Assembly (NCBI GenBank): GCA_963662155.1
Contig: OY759273.1
Location: 31,236,536-31,300,535 of the forward strand
Direction of reading: 5' to 3'
Length of the DNA stretch: 64,000 nt
Source: Lamellibrachia columna
Taxonomy: Eukaryota; Annelida; Polychaeta; Sabellida; Siboglinidae
The position numbers were made by a program, and so were the translations under genes. Each line of letters starts with the position of its first letter. Within the stretch, counting starts at the first letter, position 1. Below are positions 48,430 to 61,317 of this stretch, piece by piece. A model generated the notes under the pieces. That model made no database searches and was not told where the DNA came from. It worked only from the letters and a program-made list of their open reading frames with translations.

Positions 48430-49310
48430 GACAAAAATGCATCCACTGCAAGAGTTTATTATTCCTTGCACTACCCAGTCAAATTCTGTAGGGCAATGCC
48501 ATGGCAATAACAACTTCACGCCACCCAAAACATTTAAACTTTCGGTTTCACGAAGCGCTCGTATGTGAACATCACGTAGCTCGCAACAATTGTAGAAAAC
48601 ATTCATAGCGTTACCATTAATTGTACGTAGTACTGTTCTGAGTTACGTAATTTACGTCAAGCGTCCACATTGGTTTCTTCGACGTAATTTCCAATCCCCC
48701 GGGGGAATTTCGAATATTTTTTAATACGCGAACCATTCCCAAGTGCAATCTCGGGCACGCATACACAATTTCAGCCCCCTTCACTCGAAACTGAAGGAGA
48801 GACAAAGGAGCATACAAAGTCACAAACTACTTCATAATATAGACTAGCCGAGTTGCCCGGCATTGCACGGGACAAAAAAGCTACCACTGCACTGGTTATG
48901 ACTCGTTACACTAACCTGTCAAATTTTGGTAATGCAATGGCAACTTCACGCTCCACAAATCATGTACAACTGCGGGTTTTACGAAGCGTTGGGTGGACCT
49001 TTGACGTAGATCACGTAACAATGGCAGAAACACGTGTAGCGGTGCTAACAATTGAACGTACTATTGTTCTGAGTGAGTAATTTACGTCAAACGTATACAT
49101 TGGATACTTTGACGTAATGCCCCTACCCCAGGGAGCAATTTCGATTTTTTTTTGTACGAAACATCACCTTGGCCCCCGGCCACGCCTACAAAATTTAATA
49201 TACGCGACACTGACGGAGATATGAAGGAACATACAAACATGCGTACAGAGATACGTAGAGGCACACATTAAGATACATACAAATTCACTCACTATTTTAT
49301 ATAATAGAAG
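48430..49310. repeat. Two tandem copies of a ~430-bp interspersed repeat
   Basis: 48430-48840 and 48845-49310 share, in order, a GTGACAAAAATGC/GGGACAAAAAAGC start, AATGCAATGGCAACTTCACGC, TTACGAAGCG, TGTTCTGAGT, TTTACGTCAA and a TTTGACGTAAT word. The second copy begins after GCCGAGTTGCCCGGCATTG and ends with an ACTATTTTATATAATAGAAG tail, typical of short retroposed repeats. No coding capacity. Confidence 0.7.
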
Positions 49311-49653
49311 ATATGTAATGCAACATTGCCAACAATGACATGTTGACATTAATGGATAAATACTCTCTCAACACATATAATAGTGTTTAGCAGATACTAT
49401 TCAAGGTATCGATATAACTCGATGTGCATGTATACTTGTGATGTGGCACCCGTGAGCCATAGTGCTTATATATAAGTGCGTATGCGCCCTTCAGACAGAT
49501 TCTGTCATTCTTAGATGCTGTCACATTCAGTTAAAACAATAACAACATCTGGTGGGTAAGCGTTCCGTATACCTTTTACACATTGCAATATAATATCGGC
49601 CTTAAAAAACTGGTATACCCACATGTATCCACACGCACACACGTACGCACGTA

Positions 49654-49694
<41 letters not shown>

Positions 49695-50307
49695 GCAAAC
49701 AAATATAAACATATCCTCAGAAGATTTGTTTCTGTTATCACCCATCACGGGCAGATGCAACACACTTATTGTAACACAGTTTCACATTAAACTAATTTAT
49801 ATATGTCAACCTGTGATGATAGAAATGACTGAGATTGTTAGCCAATCGATGCGGACCCCGCAAAGGCCCTGTTGCCTCGTAACTATACAGTCGCCCTCGC
49901 ACATTCGTAGGTAGCCCTACCACCATCATCGAGCTCCAGGTATGCACGATAATATAACTACCTGAGTGTTTTCTACGATTGTTCTAAGTTACGTGATATG
50001 CATCAGACACCCGCTTAAGCTCCTTCGTACGGTATGAACGCCTCGTGAGAAAGGCCCAGCGGCCTGTTTACAAACACAAGAAGTGAAAAGTACATTTTGA
50101 AGTGAGTTAGTCCTGATGCAACACGAATTTTACCAGATAACAACCATCGTGGCTACGGCACTCGCTGACTGTTGTCTGGCTAGAAACACTCTCGTAACAT
50201 AAAAGCCAGTGTATTATTCCCTAAATAAACAAATGTTGCCCAGAGTACAGAACATGGATTTTTGTCAAGGCCCGCAATATGCATGGATTTTGATAAATGT
50301 CTTCCAG
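49311..50307. other. No gene recognised; contains (ACGC)n
   Basis: An ACGC tetranucleotide repeat at 49636-49695. Elsewhere there are short ORFs without domains. The start of C1GALT-like gene B should lie here or further upstream but was not identified. Confidence 0.4.
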
Positions 50308-52352
50308 GAGCTGATGTCACCGATGACATCATGGCGAATGAGCTCTCAAAGAAAGTGCGGATTCTCTGTTGGATAATGACTGCTCCCCAGTTCCTTCAGA
50401 CAAAAGCGAGGCATGTTCGTGCCACATGGGGTCGACGCTGTAATGTACTGCTGGTATGTAAATTCAATTATATTGGTCTAACCCTGAACATCTGCAGAAA
50501 ATCGGTTGAAGAGCTCACACGTTTCATGAAACACAATTATTCAAATATGCATATGCGCCCTTGACACCGACCTGCAGCAGACCGGCATGCGGGTAAAAAC
50601 AAGGGTCGACCTGGAGCAGCTACGCCGGGTCGCCAAAACCAAACTACACAGAATAATGATTGAAGAGTAGCGGTGTGAGGCGGCGTAAGAGCTGCTCGCA
50701 CAAGCTGGCTGTCGCGACTGCGAAATACACTTTAATAATAATACAGATATGCTAAACATTCAAACTTGCGTCTGCCTTAGTTTGTTTACAGCCAGTTAGT
50801 AGACGCAGACGGCTGCTTGAGTTGTCCAGTGTCACTACTTCTGTTCACCACAATTGAATGTTCCTTTGAAAACGCAATGCTAATATTACAGAAGATAATG
50901 GATTCCACTAAAATTGTGAAATTCATATCTCGTAACCTCTGTCCTAACTTAGACTACTAACCATGCACGTACGTACGCACGCACGTAAATGTCACATACC
51001 TGTTACTTGTCAGTTGGAAAACTGGTTTATGTGTGTCCTTGAAATAACTGCGTGTACCCTTTTACATGCAGTTCGCCTCCGACTACGAAGATCGTAATTT
51101 CTCGTCGATCGATATCCACGTTCAGCCCGGCCGTGACCATTTGACAGCGAAGTCGATGCAGGTGCGTAAGGCGAACGCGTTCGTTGGTTCATTGTTTCGT
51201 TAGTTCTGTGGTTCGTCGGTTCGTTGTTTCGTTAGTTCGTTGGTTCGTGTGTGCGTGCATGTGTGCGTGTGTGCGTGTGCTAGTCAGTTGGTGGATGGGT
51301 GTATGTGGGTGTTATGTATATATGTTGTGTAACGTCATAGCTCGAACATATAACTAATATTATTATTATATTAATATTATTAATTATGACTAGCAAAAAT
51401 ACCCATCATAATGAGAGGTTAACTGGGCAGTTCGTAAGTGACTCATGATAGCAATATTTATAAAATATCAGGATACACAACATTACGGTAACAGCTCTTA
51501 CGCCGGCTTACACAGCTTCCATTCAACTGTTCAATTGCGACGTAATACTTGCATTTGTAGTAAGGTGTAGCGACGCCGAGCCTTTGTATTATGTAACTTA
51601 GGACAATCGTACAAAAGATGCATGACGTTGTGAACAATTGTACGTAATTGATCGCATCGCGATGCGGACATTTGTACATAATGCTTACAAGGGGTTGTTC
51701 GATTGTTCGTAGCAAAGTTAATAGCGGTGTCTGGGTCAGGAATCAGTACTCATACTTCAGGTAGAATAACCTACTTTCTAAAACAAGCGACCAAACAAAT
51801 GAGTTTAAAGGCAGTGAAAGCATCGAATGCTGGAAATCATATTATATTATATCTTGTAGTATATTTCCATTTCCAAAAGACTGAACAAAATCATTAGAAT
51901 TAAATTAATTAATATTTCCAAATAATAATCCGCCTGCCTCGATTATGCATATGAAAACGACCACCTAGAGCCACCAAACTTCTCGTCATATATTTATCAT
52001 ACATATATACATGTCACGTAGTCAAACAGTACTCTTACTTCCATGACACGATAACAGCTAGGCATAGGAGATGGCGAGTTTTTGTATATTTTTATCTCTA
52101 TAAGAAAATAAGAGTAATGTTTTGACCACGTCACATGTGTATGCGTGTGGTAGATATATGAGAAGTTTGACGGCTCAATGTGGTCGTTTTTGTGGTTAGC
52201 TCCGAAAGTAAATAAGATCGAAGTTAACATGATTATACACCCCGTGCACATTCCTATGATTTTTAATATTCTAAAATGATTTATGTATGGCTTAAACGTT
52301 ACCGAACAATCGTATGTGTGTGCGTGCGTGCGTGTGCGCGTGTGTGTACATA

Positions 52353-52451
<99 letters not shown>

Positions 52452-52951
52452 ACCCTATTTTATGCTCGCCTTTCATAATCGTTATATGTCACATTATGTT
52501 ACCACAATATATTTTATTATTTGTAATTAACAACTAATATTTTATTGTCTAGTTATTTATTATTTTATTTATTTTATTAAGTATTTATTTATTTAACTAC
52601 CAGTGGTACTGTATATATGCTTTATGTGTGGCTTAGTTTGTCTAGTTCAGTTTTGTTTATCCAAGTTTTAGAAACATTTAATGTATAATTATTATTTATA
52701 TTTTAGCATTTTTATTTTTTTAAACACTACTGAACAGAGTTTTACGTTGGATTTTAGTGTATAAATAACGTTATTATTATTATTGTTATATTATATACAC
52801 ACAAGCACGCATGCATGCACGCACACATACAGGCTTATTGTGGTCGCACAGCGGCGGTGCCGGTTACGTGATGAGTAAAGAGATGCTGAGACGGTTCGGA
52901 CAGCGGTCGCCGAACCTGTGTGAAGATGACCTAGGAGATGAGGATATCAAG
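50308..52951 (+). pseudogene. C1GALT1-like gene B, catalytic exon not found
   Basis: Three exons with good splice sites. 50308-50453 (CTTCCAG acceptor; KKVRILCWIMTAPQFLQTKA, HVRATWGRRCNVLL; GTATGT donor). 51072-51161 (TTACATGCAG acceptor; DIHVQPGRDHLTAKSMQ; GTGCGT donor). 52852-52951 (GTCGCACAG acceptor; GGAGYVMSKEMLRRFG and CEDDLGDEDIK; GTTTGT donor). These are blocks one, two and four of the family. The exon with the DDD-type metal-binding motif should lie between 51162 and 52851 and was not seen on either strand. The C-terminal exon is also missing before the LINE at 53.3 kb. Either the gene is broken or exons were lost in assembly. Confidence 0.78.
52353..52446. repeat. (AT)n microsatellite within gene B intron
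   Basis: About 95 bp of AT, next to a short GT/GC run. Confidence 0.97.
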
Positions 52952-53289
52952 GTTTGTAAACCATTCTTACATTGGTTGTGTGTGACATTTTCATAGACGA
53001 CGAATTGGCTCTACGAGTATTGTAATACCTTTGCCAACAATGTTAAGGTTTGACCTAACAAAGAAAAAAAAACTCGTTATCTGGAAATCGACACATTTTA
53101 TTACGTAAGAATTATGTAATTACATCACATGATGTCATATATTTTTTTTCTTTCCGTTGACAAATTCCTCAAAATATACATATTATAAACATATATACTC
53201 ATCACCATACCCCATCGCCATAGTTTCCAGTAATAGGTTGACAAAGGCAATACTTCGCTAATCTAGCTTTCTCTGGATACGATTTTCAT

Positions 53290-54550
53290 GGACGTTTCAC
53301 GGCGAGAGATTAACAAGATTTAACAAGATTTGCCATCCAAGCCAAAGGCCCAGATGGCAAGAGGACAAGGAAGCCATTGGCTTATCGAGAGTCCAACAAT
53401 GTTCATCTACTTATAGCCCGCCCTCCTGAGATATGTGTCAACCTTGTTTTTAAACATATTCACGCTGCTAGCAGTTACACAATCTGTAGACAATTTGTTC
53501 CATTCATTTATTGTCCTCTGTGAGAACGAGTGCTTCCTGATGTCCAATCTACATTGATCCTTTACTAATTTTACCTCATGTCCTCTAGTTCTGCTATCCT
53601 TATTGAGTGAGAAAAACATATTTCTATCGATATTTTCATACCCATTCAATATCTTAAAAACTTCAATCTGATCTCCTCTTAACCTCCTTGTCTCTAGCGT
53701 TGTTAAACCACATTCTTTCAGGCGTTCTTCATAACTAAGGTCTCTCAGATCTGGAATCATTTTAGTTGCTCTCCTTTGTATGCGTTCAAGCGTATCTATA
53801 TCCTTCTTACGATATGGTCTCCATGCTTGTATACAGTATTCTAAATGAGGTCTAACTATTGCTTTATAAAGAGGTATAATTAACTTTTTTCCCTTGTATG
53901 TTATGTTTCTTCTAATCAATCCAATAATTTGATTACCCTTTGAAGCTGCAATACCACACTGCTCTGAAACTTTCATATCAGCGCTTATTGTAACTCCTAA
54001 GTCCTTTTCTTTTACAGTAGTACCCAGAACAGTATCTCCCATTTTATAGTTTACATTCAAGTTCCCATGTCCTGTATGTAGACATTTACATTTCCCAAAA
54101 TTGAACAACATCTGCCATTTCTCAGACCATTTCACTAATCTGTCTAGATCGTTTTCTAAATGTTGTTTATCACCATCAGTATTAACCTTTCTAAACAGTT
54201 TTGTGTCATCCGCAAATTTCAGTACGTTATTTGTTATACTGTCGTCCAAGTCATTGATATAAATTAAGAATAATATAGGTCCTAATACTGATCCTTGAGG
54301 TACCCCACTCAAAACCGATTTCCAATTTGAAACTTCTCCATCTACTACAACTCGTTGTCTTCTGTCAGTCAGCCATTGTTCTATCCAGTCAGTTATGCTA
54401 TCCCCGATACCATGGGCTTTTAATTTAAGTAGTAATCTTTGATGTGGCACTTTGTCAAAAGCTTTCTGAAAATCTAAGTAGATAATATCTACTGGCGATC
54501 CCACGTCTATCCACTTAGTGATTTCTTCCAAAAAACATAACATATTTGTT
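53290..54550 (-). mobile_element. 5'-truncated CR1-type LINE
   Basis: The minus strand encodes the RT and C-terminal part, with 3' UTR reaching about 53290. Clear RT blocks: VDIIYLDFQKAFDKVPH, SGVPQGSVLGPILFLIYIND, KFADDTKLF, then RPHLEYCIQAWRPY and ERIQRRATKMI. The frame from 53407 is intact up to the truncation near 54550, just before the ITKWIDVG segment. Endonuclease and ORF1 are absent, the usual result of incomplete reverse transcription. It sits 10 bp upstream of the first exon of the DUF7869-like gene. The open RT suggests a young insertion. Confidence 0.92.
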
Positions 54551-54559
54551 AAGCATGAC

Positions 54560-57500
54560 ATGACAGCAGAGGATGAAGAGATCGTTTTGGACTCAGCAGA
54601 GGAGGAACTTGCCATGGTTAATCGTTTCAGGTATGTACGTTGAAAGGTATTTCTTATGTTTAGGACTGCAGACAACAAAGCTTATGAGTGGCATCAGTGT
54701 CTGAGATGTCGCTTAAGCATTGTTTACATCTCAGTCTGAGTGCTCGTGCACTTAGACTCGAATTAGACCGACACTGTGGCAAAGTTTAAAGCTCAGGCTT
54801 AATTAGGTTAATGGCATTCGTAGGCTAAAATATCCCATTCTTCTTCCTTACAATAACGTATATGTCAGTATTAGTACTTATACATTATTGTAATGTCATA
54901 TTGAAATTATAATTTAAATGAGTTACTTGGTATTAAATGACTGTTTTTTTTCTTTTATTATGCTATTTCAAAATTACAATTTTTTTCAGATGCTCCTGCA
55001 AGCACTACAAGGTTGCTACACCATCTTCCAGTCACATCAAATGGTTGACATGAGACTGAAGATGGCTGACTTTACACCAAGTGAGATAATTATTACATCT
55101 GTTACTATAATTATTGTCATTATTGATGATTACAAATAATTATAATTTTGTTCTGCCATGTCAGCTATGGTTCTCTTCATACAGCCATCAAAGGGGTGAA
55201 GTTAGTTGATAGAAACCCTAGGCAATGCAGCTGTCTCTTACGACTTGTCGTTATCGACCGACTTCTCCCTTCACTTGTTATCATCGTTCGCCTGTCTTAT
55301 ATCCAGCTTAATGTAATCTTCTTATCTTGATTGTGACTGGTATATATAACTAACTAGTTACATGATTAATATACAAATGTAGTTTTGTTCATAACCAAAC
55401 TATTATGCCAGTTTAAAATAAACACTTGTTCTTTGTCCTAAAGGGGAGCAAATGCTAATCTTCCTTGGCAAGCTATCAACTTTCATGAACTTGTCAGAGA
55501 GGATTGTTGGACGAAGGGAAACAGCACAGAAACTTCGTGAGCACCAGCGCACGCGCTATTATGTGGATGGTCACCAGTTGTGCCGACATACTTTCAAGTT
55601 TGTGCATCCGTGTGTATTTTTTCTTCATAATTATTAACTATAATTGTTTTTAAATCATTGAAATTATATTTTTTTGCTTTCATTTTCGGTTAGTATTACT
55701 TCTTTTATTTTTGCAAATATTAGAACAATATTTTTGAAAGTAATGTTTCTTATTATATGGGAGTACCTGTTTATAATTATTGTTCATGTACAGTGTGACC
55801 AGCAAATTGACTTAACACATTTTGAAATGCTTGCTTTATAACTAAGCAATTTTACTGAAGCTAATTTTCCAAAATAATGACTGCTATGTAGTAGTATGTA
55901 CATTCATCATTACACATGTTATGAAGCCATTGAGAAAATTATTTTTTTATTTTTTTATTGCGTTATGCCACTAACAAACTCGTAAAAATAACCAACCATT
56001 TGCTCATAGCTACACTATGCATAAAATAGTATTATAGTTTGACTATTAAGATTACTGTTGATGGATAGTGAACTGTTTACATTTATTCTACAGCATCAGC
56101 GACGAGTCTTATTCGATCATATAAGACAAATGGACAAGTTGCAAAGGAGAAACGATCTGGAGGCAGACGTTTCAACATCAGAGCACACAGCTTTGCTGAT
56201 ATCGAACACTGTGTAGCCTTCATCACAAATTACGCAGAGGACCATGTCCTCGCACTGCCTGGCAGGATACCTGGCTGCAGGAGGGAAGCAGTAAAGTTAC
56301 TGCCACCGTCGGAGATGAAGGTGAAGGTGTACGGGGCATACAAGTCTGCCAGCGAGCAAGCAGGTAACAACAATGATACATCTTGAAGATAGTATGTTTT
56401 ACAATGAGGTCAATGTAATGAAATGTGAAGTATTAATAATACTAACATTATTAATTTGTATACACTGCAATCAGAATTAAAAACTATGGATTTGTTTTTG
56501 CGATTGAGTATAACGCTAAAACCAATTATTAAAAATAATAAAATAAAATTTTGCTAAGATTATTAGTATTAGAATATTATTCTGCTGTACACGTATAGCA
56601 AGTACTTTTTGTTCAATCGCACTATTTAAAATTTAGGAAAAAACCCAATAAAATATAACATGGTAATTATCCGAATGTGACGAGCTATAATAATTATTAT
56701 TAAAGTTATTGTTAATTTTAAACAGAACAAAGTAAGGAGCTGTCGATGACTGTTATGTTTACAGGTCACCGGGTTATGAGTCTGCCCGTCTTTGGCAAAA
56801 CGTGGAGGAAGCTAATACCGGGCATCATCACCGCAAAACCAATGACGGATATTTGTTGGACCTGCCAGTCCAACAATCATCTCATATACCGAGGCGCCAA
56901 TCTTCCTGAAGATGAAAAGAGTCAGCGACTGAAGGATCAAGAGGTGATAATTATTTTGCTAAAGCAATCCTAACAAGGGTGACATTACAGATTTCATAGA
57001 TAGAACTGAATATAAATTATTTTAATGATTTTCTTTTCACAAGGCTTTTGTTGTGCAAAAAGTGAGTGTAGGGAATAGAAATACAATTATGTGCATTGAG
57101 AGTATTCATTGCAATGCCATCATTCTTTTATCTGCCCCAACGTGACAACTTTATAGCATATGGCATTGTACAGTAAAATAATGCACATTATTATTATTTT
57201 GTAAACATGATAAAAATTATGTAAACAAAATTGTAACATTATCATAACAATGGGACAGTGTGATTGTTCGTGTTTTAATTATAATGGCTGTTTGTGGGCA
57301 TGTTAGTGATAACTGGTTACATTTGACAGGAACACTTGCGAGTTGTCCACCTGGCGCGATCTTTCTACAACGGGATGGTGGAAACTACCAAGCAGACATG
57401 TGGCACGCTGAAACTGGTGGACTTCAGCAGGAATGTTCCCTGCAGCCGACAGATGTCGATGCACTATAGCTTCGACTTTGCGCAGCAAGTTCACCTGCCA

Positions 57501-58713
57501 AGTGACCCTCTCCAACCAGGCCCCTTATACTTCCTGGTTCCTAGGAAGTGTGGCATATTTGGGGTCTGCTGCGAGGGGCTCCCGAAGCAGGTGAACTTCC
57601 TGATTGATGAGGCCCATCTCATTTCGAAGGGTTCAAACGCTGTCGTGTCTTACCTACACTACTTTTTTGAGTGTTTTGGACTGGGTGAGACCACTGCTGA
57701 CCTTCATTGTGACAATTGCGCAGGGCAAAACAAAAACCGTTTTGTCCTGTGGTATTGTGCATGGAGGGTCGCCAATGGTCTCCACCAGTCCATCACACTC
57801 AACTTTCTGGTTGTGGGACACACAAAGTTTGCCCCCGACGCTTGCTTTGGGCTTCTCAAGCGGGCATTCAAACGCCACGCAATATCGTCGCTATCAGAGC
57901 TCGAGACTGTGGTGAATGGGAGCGCCTGTCTGAATTCCACCCAGTTGGTCGGCAGAGAAGACGGCTCGTCACTCGTCCCAGTGGCAGACTGGCAAGCCCA
58001 CCTGAGTCCCCACTTCAAGGCGTTGCCAGGCATCAAGAAGTACTTTCACTTCAGGTACATTCAGTGCTAGCTGTTTATGCCAATAGTATCCACAATATCA
58101 GTTGTTTGATAAATGTTAAAGAAAGAAAATAAATGTTATGACTATATAACAAAGCTAAAAAAAAATTACAGGGCCTACATGGTGTGTTCACTGCCTGTAA
58201 AAAATATTTATTTGTAATTACTATTTTTACGTTGCATTAATTGTGATGCTTAAAACATTTGCAGGTATGCACATTGTTGATACATGATGATTTTCATGCA
58301 TTTGTTTGTGTTTTTGTAGAATGTAACCAATGTTTTCGTGTTCTTATGCCTTCACAAGGGCAAATTGTCTGTATTAATTCCTGTCCTGCACTATTATTAA
58401 ATTTGTAATAATTTTACCTGCAGTGGAATTTTTCTAAAAGTTTGCTTATATGCCTATATGAGATGAAACATACTGTGTTTTCAGGTTTGACGCAGCCAGC
58501 CCTGGCATTGTCTTTGTGAAGACGACAAGCGAGAGCCCGGAGGAGCAGTTTGACTTGATGGTTGACAGCGATGATCTGCTGCCGTCTGCTGCACCAGTCG
58601 CCATGAAGCCCCCTGGACTCGGATATGAGCGGCAGCAGTACTTGTATAAGAATATTCGACGTTTCGTGAAGGAATGCTATAAAGATGTGTTGTGTCCTAG
58701 CCCCCCCCCCTGA
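54560..58713 (+). CDS. Multi-exon gene with DUF7869-like (RNase H-fold-like) domain
   Basis: Exons by splice signals: 54560-54630 (acidic TAEDEEIVLDSAEEE; CAG|GTATGT), about 54990-55080, about 55444-55607 (GRRETAQKLREHQRTRYYVD, GHQLCRHTFKF), 56094-56363 (HCVAFITNYAEDHVLALPGR), 56765-56943 (RKLIPGIITAKP, DICWTCQSNN), 57330-58054 and 58485-58713. The 242-residue exon has HYSFDFAQQVH, VNFLIDEAH, LHCDNCAGQNKNRF and GHTKFAPDACFGLLKR, which I match to the DUF7869 family found in many aquatic animals. Acidic residues in these motifs resemble a DDE-type nuclease, so a domesticated transposase is possible. The second exon needs a frame change to follow exon 1, and a C10 run near the stop may hide another. 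Confidence 0.72.
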
Positions 58714-59003
58714 GAGGGAGGATACCCCGATGCCGGGCCATCCGCTGCCCCTGATGCTGTGGCTGCACCCAGAGGAGGGCTACGTGGCCGATGTCGTCGA
58801 ACTCGCCAGCCTTCGCGTTCACCTTCTCCATTGCGGAAGAGAGGTCGCAGGGGGCGTCGCGGTGATGCTAGGGGCGTCGTGGTGGTGCCAGTGAATGAAA
58901 CTATGCACCGACATTCACTGGTTTAGTGAATTTGAAGTTTTTGTCTAGTCTTTGCATTGTCAGTTTATCAATAAAATGAATACACTTACCTGACAAACCA
59001 GAC
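58714..59003. other. 3' flank of the DUF7869-like gene
   Basis: After the C10 tract at 58701-58710 another frame stays open to 58894 (EREDTPMPGHPLPLMLWLHP). If the homopolymer length is wrong, this would extend the protein by about 60 aa. An AATAAA at 58970-58975 could be the poly(A) signal. Confidence 0.4.
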
Positions 59004-59168
<165 letters not shown>

Positions 59169-59761
59169 AGATATTCATAAAAGTACAAATATATTGAAAA
59201 GTTTTTTGCTCATAACTTTTTAAATATCCGATACATTTTGTTCATATTTTCAGACATATAAGGCAATATCACAATCTTGGACTGTGCAAAATATCAAAGA
59301 AATCGGTTCATGGTAACTAAGGTAGTTCTGAGTAAACATGTTCTCAAACTTCAAACGGCTTTTCGTCGGTTTGAACATTCATACCCCATGCATGTTCATT
59401 ACGACATAACTTCGGCTAAGAGTCAGCTACATCCACCATTTATGTACCATATTAAAGCTTAATATCTGCCCTTTCCAACGATGTATGTAACTAAAAATAT
59501 TTTGACATGTGACTCATTTCGTTGGAACTCGTCACTGTCTTAGTGTCTTCTTAGAAATAACAGCTTTATGTCGACGGCACAATCCGTTAAATTGAAACTG
59601 TCAACGTTTCTTACAAACATGCGCTTTACATTGCTTTGTATACTTGTAATTTCTACACGTTATTCAGTTAATATATAATATATGTATACTTATGAATATA
59701 ATAAACAAAATAGTTTTCCATTATCAATTGCTATTTTCGTTGCCTTGGAGACTTGTAATTT

Positions 59762-59763
<2 letters not shown>

Positions 59764-59836
<73 letters not shown>
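59764..59836. repeat. (AT)n microsatellite
   Basis: About 73 bp of AT, directly followed by the TTTCGCG-type repeat cluster. Confidence 0.97.
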
Positions 59837-59838
<2 letters not shown>

Positions 59839-60003
59839 CGCGTAATGACTGACATGTTTAGGCATTACGCGAAATGACTGTTTCGCTCAGGCATTTCGCG
59901 AAATGACTGAAAATTCTAGTGATTACATGAAATGACTGGAAATAAGGCATTGTTATTACACAGTTTGACTGGTGATCATTTCAGTCATTCTGTGTAATAA
60001 CAA
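59837..60003. repeat. CATTTCGCGAAATGACTG repeats and a 54-bp hairpin
   Basis: Four diverged copies of an 18-19 bp unit, in which CATTTCGCGAAATG is itself palindromic. Then an inverted repeat: TTGTTATTACACAG (59950-59963) pairs perfectly with CTGTGTAATAACAA (59990-60003), and inside it GACTG pairs with CAGTC around a 10-base loop. This could be the core of a small non-autonomous transposon. Confidence 0.75.
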
Positions 60004-61317
60004 TTTGTATACTTTTATCATTATATATTGTTCCAATGTTAACTGTGTATTACTCAAGTAGATAAACAATGTGAATAAATATTTGCTATATATTTGCAAA
60101 TAGCAACATTTTGCTAATAATTTATCCCTCTCTGGGTACAAGATTCTAACCCTCCCCCTGACAGTTTGATTGACACCTATCTCACTAGTGTGCTTTGATT
60201 TGATGGACAGGTAATGGATGACCCAACCATTCTCCAACTGGGAATGCCAATTGCCTAACAATGGTGACTGTCTTAATTGGCTATTTTGCATTGCCTCTCT
60301 CTATAAAAAAGAACACATCAGTAGGTGTTAATCACTTGCCTCTTGGCACAGCTGTCACAATGCACATGAAAATTACGAAGTACAATTTAAGGAAGAACTT
60401 TAAGAAAGGTTTCAAATATGTCAAAAACATATAATTCCCAAAGTGGAATATTTCAATACTACAGAACAACTCAAGCTTGCAGCAACTGATGAAAGCTATG
60501 CCAAAAATAATACATACTCAGCAAGTAAGAACCACCCGTCTTATGCTGAACGTTGTTTCTTGATTTTAAGTGTGATAAATTTACCAGACATTTCACAATT
60601 TGAGGGGTAGATAGTATGCCATTTTATCAATGCAAATATTCCAACCTATAATAAATGAGGTAAGCGTGGAAAGATAGTTAAATACTCTTCCAAATGTGCC
60701 ATAGCTAACATGTAATTATGCAGTAATGACATCAAACCAGAATTTTGTCATTGAAATTACTCCACAGCCCCACATATGCAATTTTGATGGCTTGCATAAC
60801 ATGATGTGGTAAACTGACTTCCGGCATCTTGGTGCAGCAGCGACTTGAAATTGGTATAGAGAATTTACAAAAAAAGTGGAATATCGAAAAGAATAAGTAT
60901 TACTATTGCATATATATTATACATAAACGAATTGTAGACATATATTAGAAAGTAGTTTTTGTCAATTATTAGTCAGAGGCAGGATTTTAGAGTAAGTTAG
61001 TTCCGGACTCCGACAGGGAAGTCAGTGAGCGTTAATAGGGTTGTTTACCATTCGAAAATTGAGGTAGCATAGTGAATAGTCAGAAACAGTGGGAATATTG
61101 GTTAGAATAAGTATTACTATTACACATATACTATATACACAAACTTCTTATAGACATATATTAAGAAACTGTTTTTGTTAACAGAGGCAGTATTTTTCTC
61201 TGACTAAAATTCAACGAACGATAAGGGGAAGTTTGTTTACAGGTCGTGTAGTGTTCGAGTACTGCGAGTGGAAACGAGAACGATATGTGTTGTGCGCGGT
61301 GTAGTGGATATGAATAA
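60004..61317. other. No gene recognised; duplicated block upstream of the gypsy element
   Basis: 60870-60990 and 61085-61210 share words such as AGAATAAGTATTACTATT and TAGACATATATTA, then a GTCAGAGGCAG/AACAGAGGCAG end, in the same order. This may be LTR or leader sequence of the gypsy-type element that starts at 61318. LTR ends were not fixed. Confidence 0.45.
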
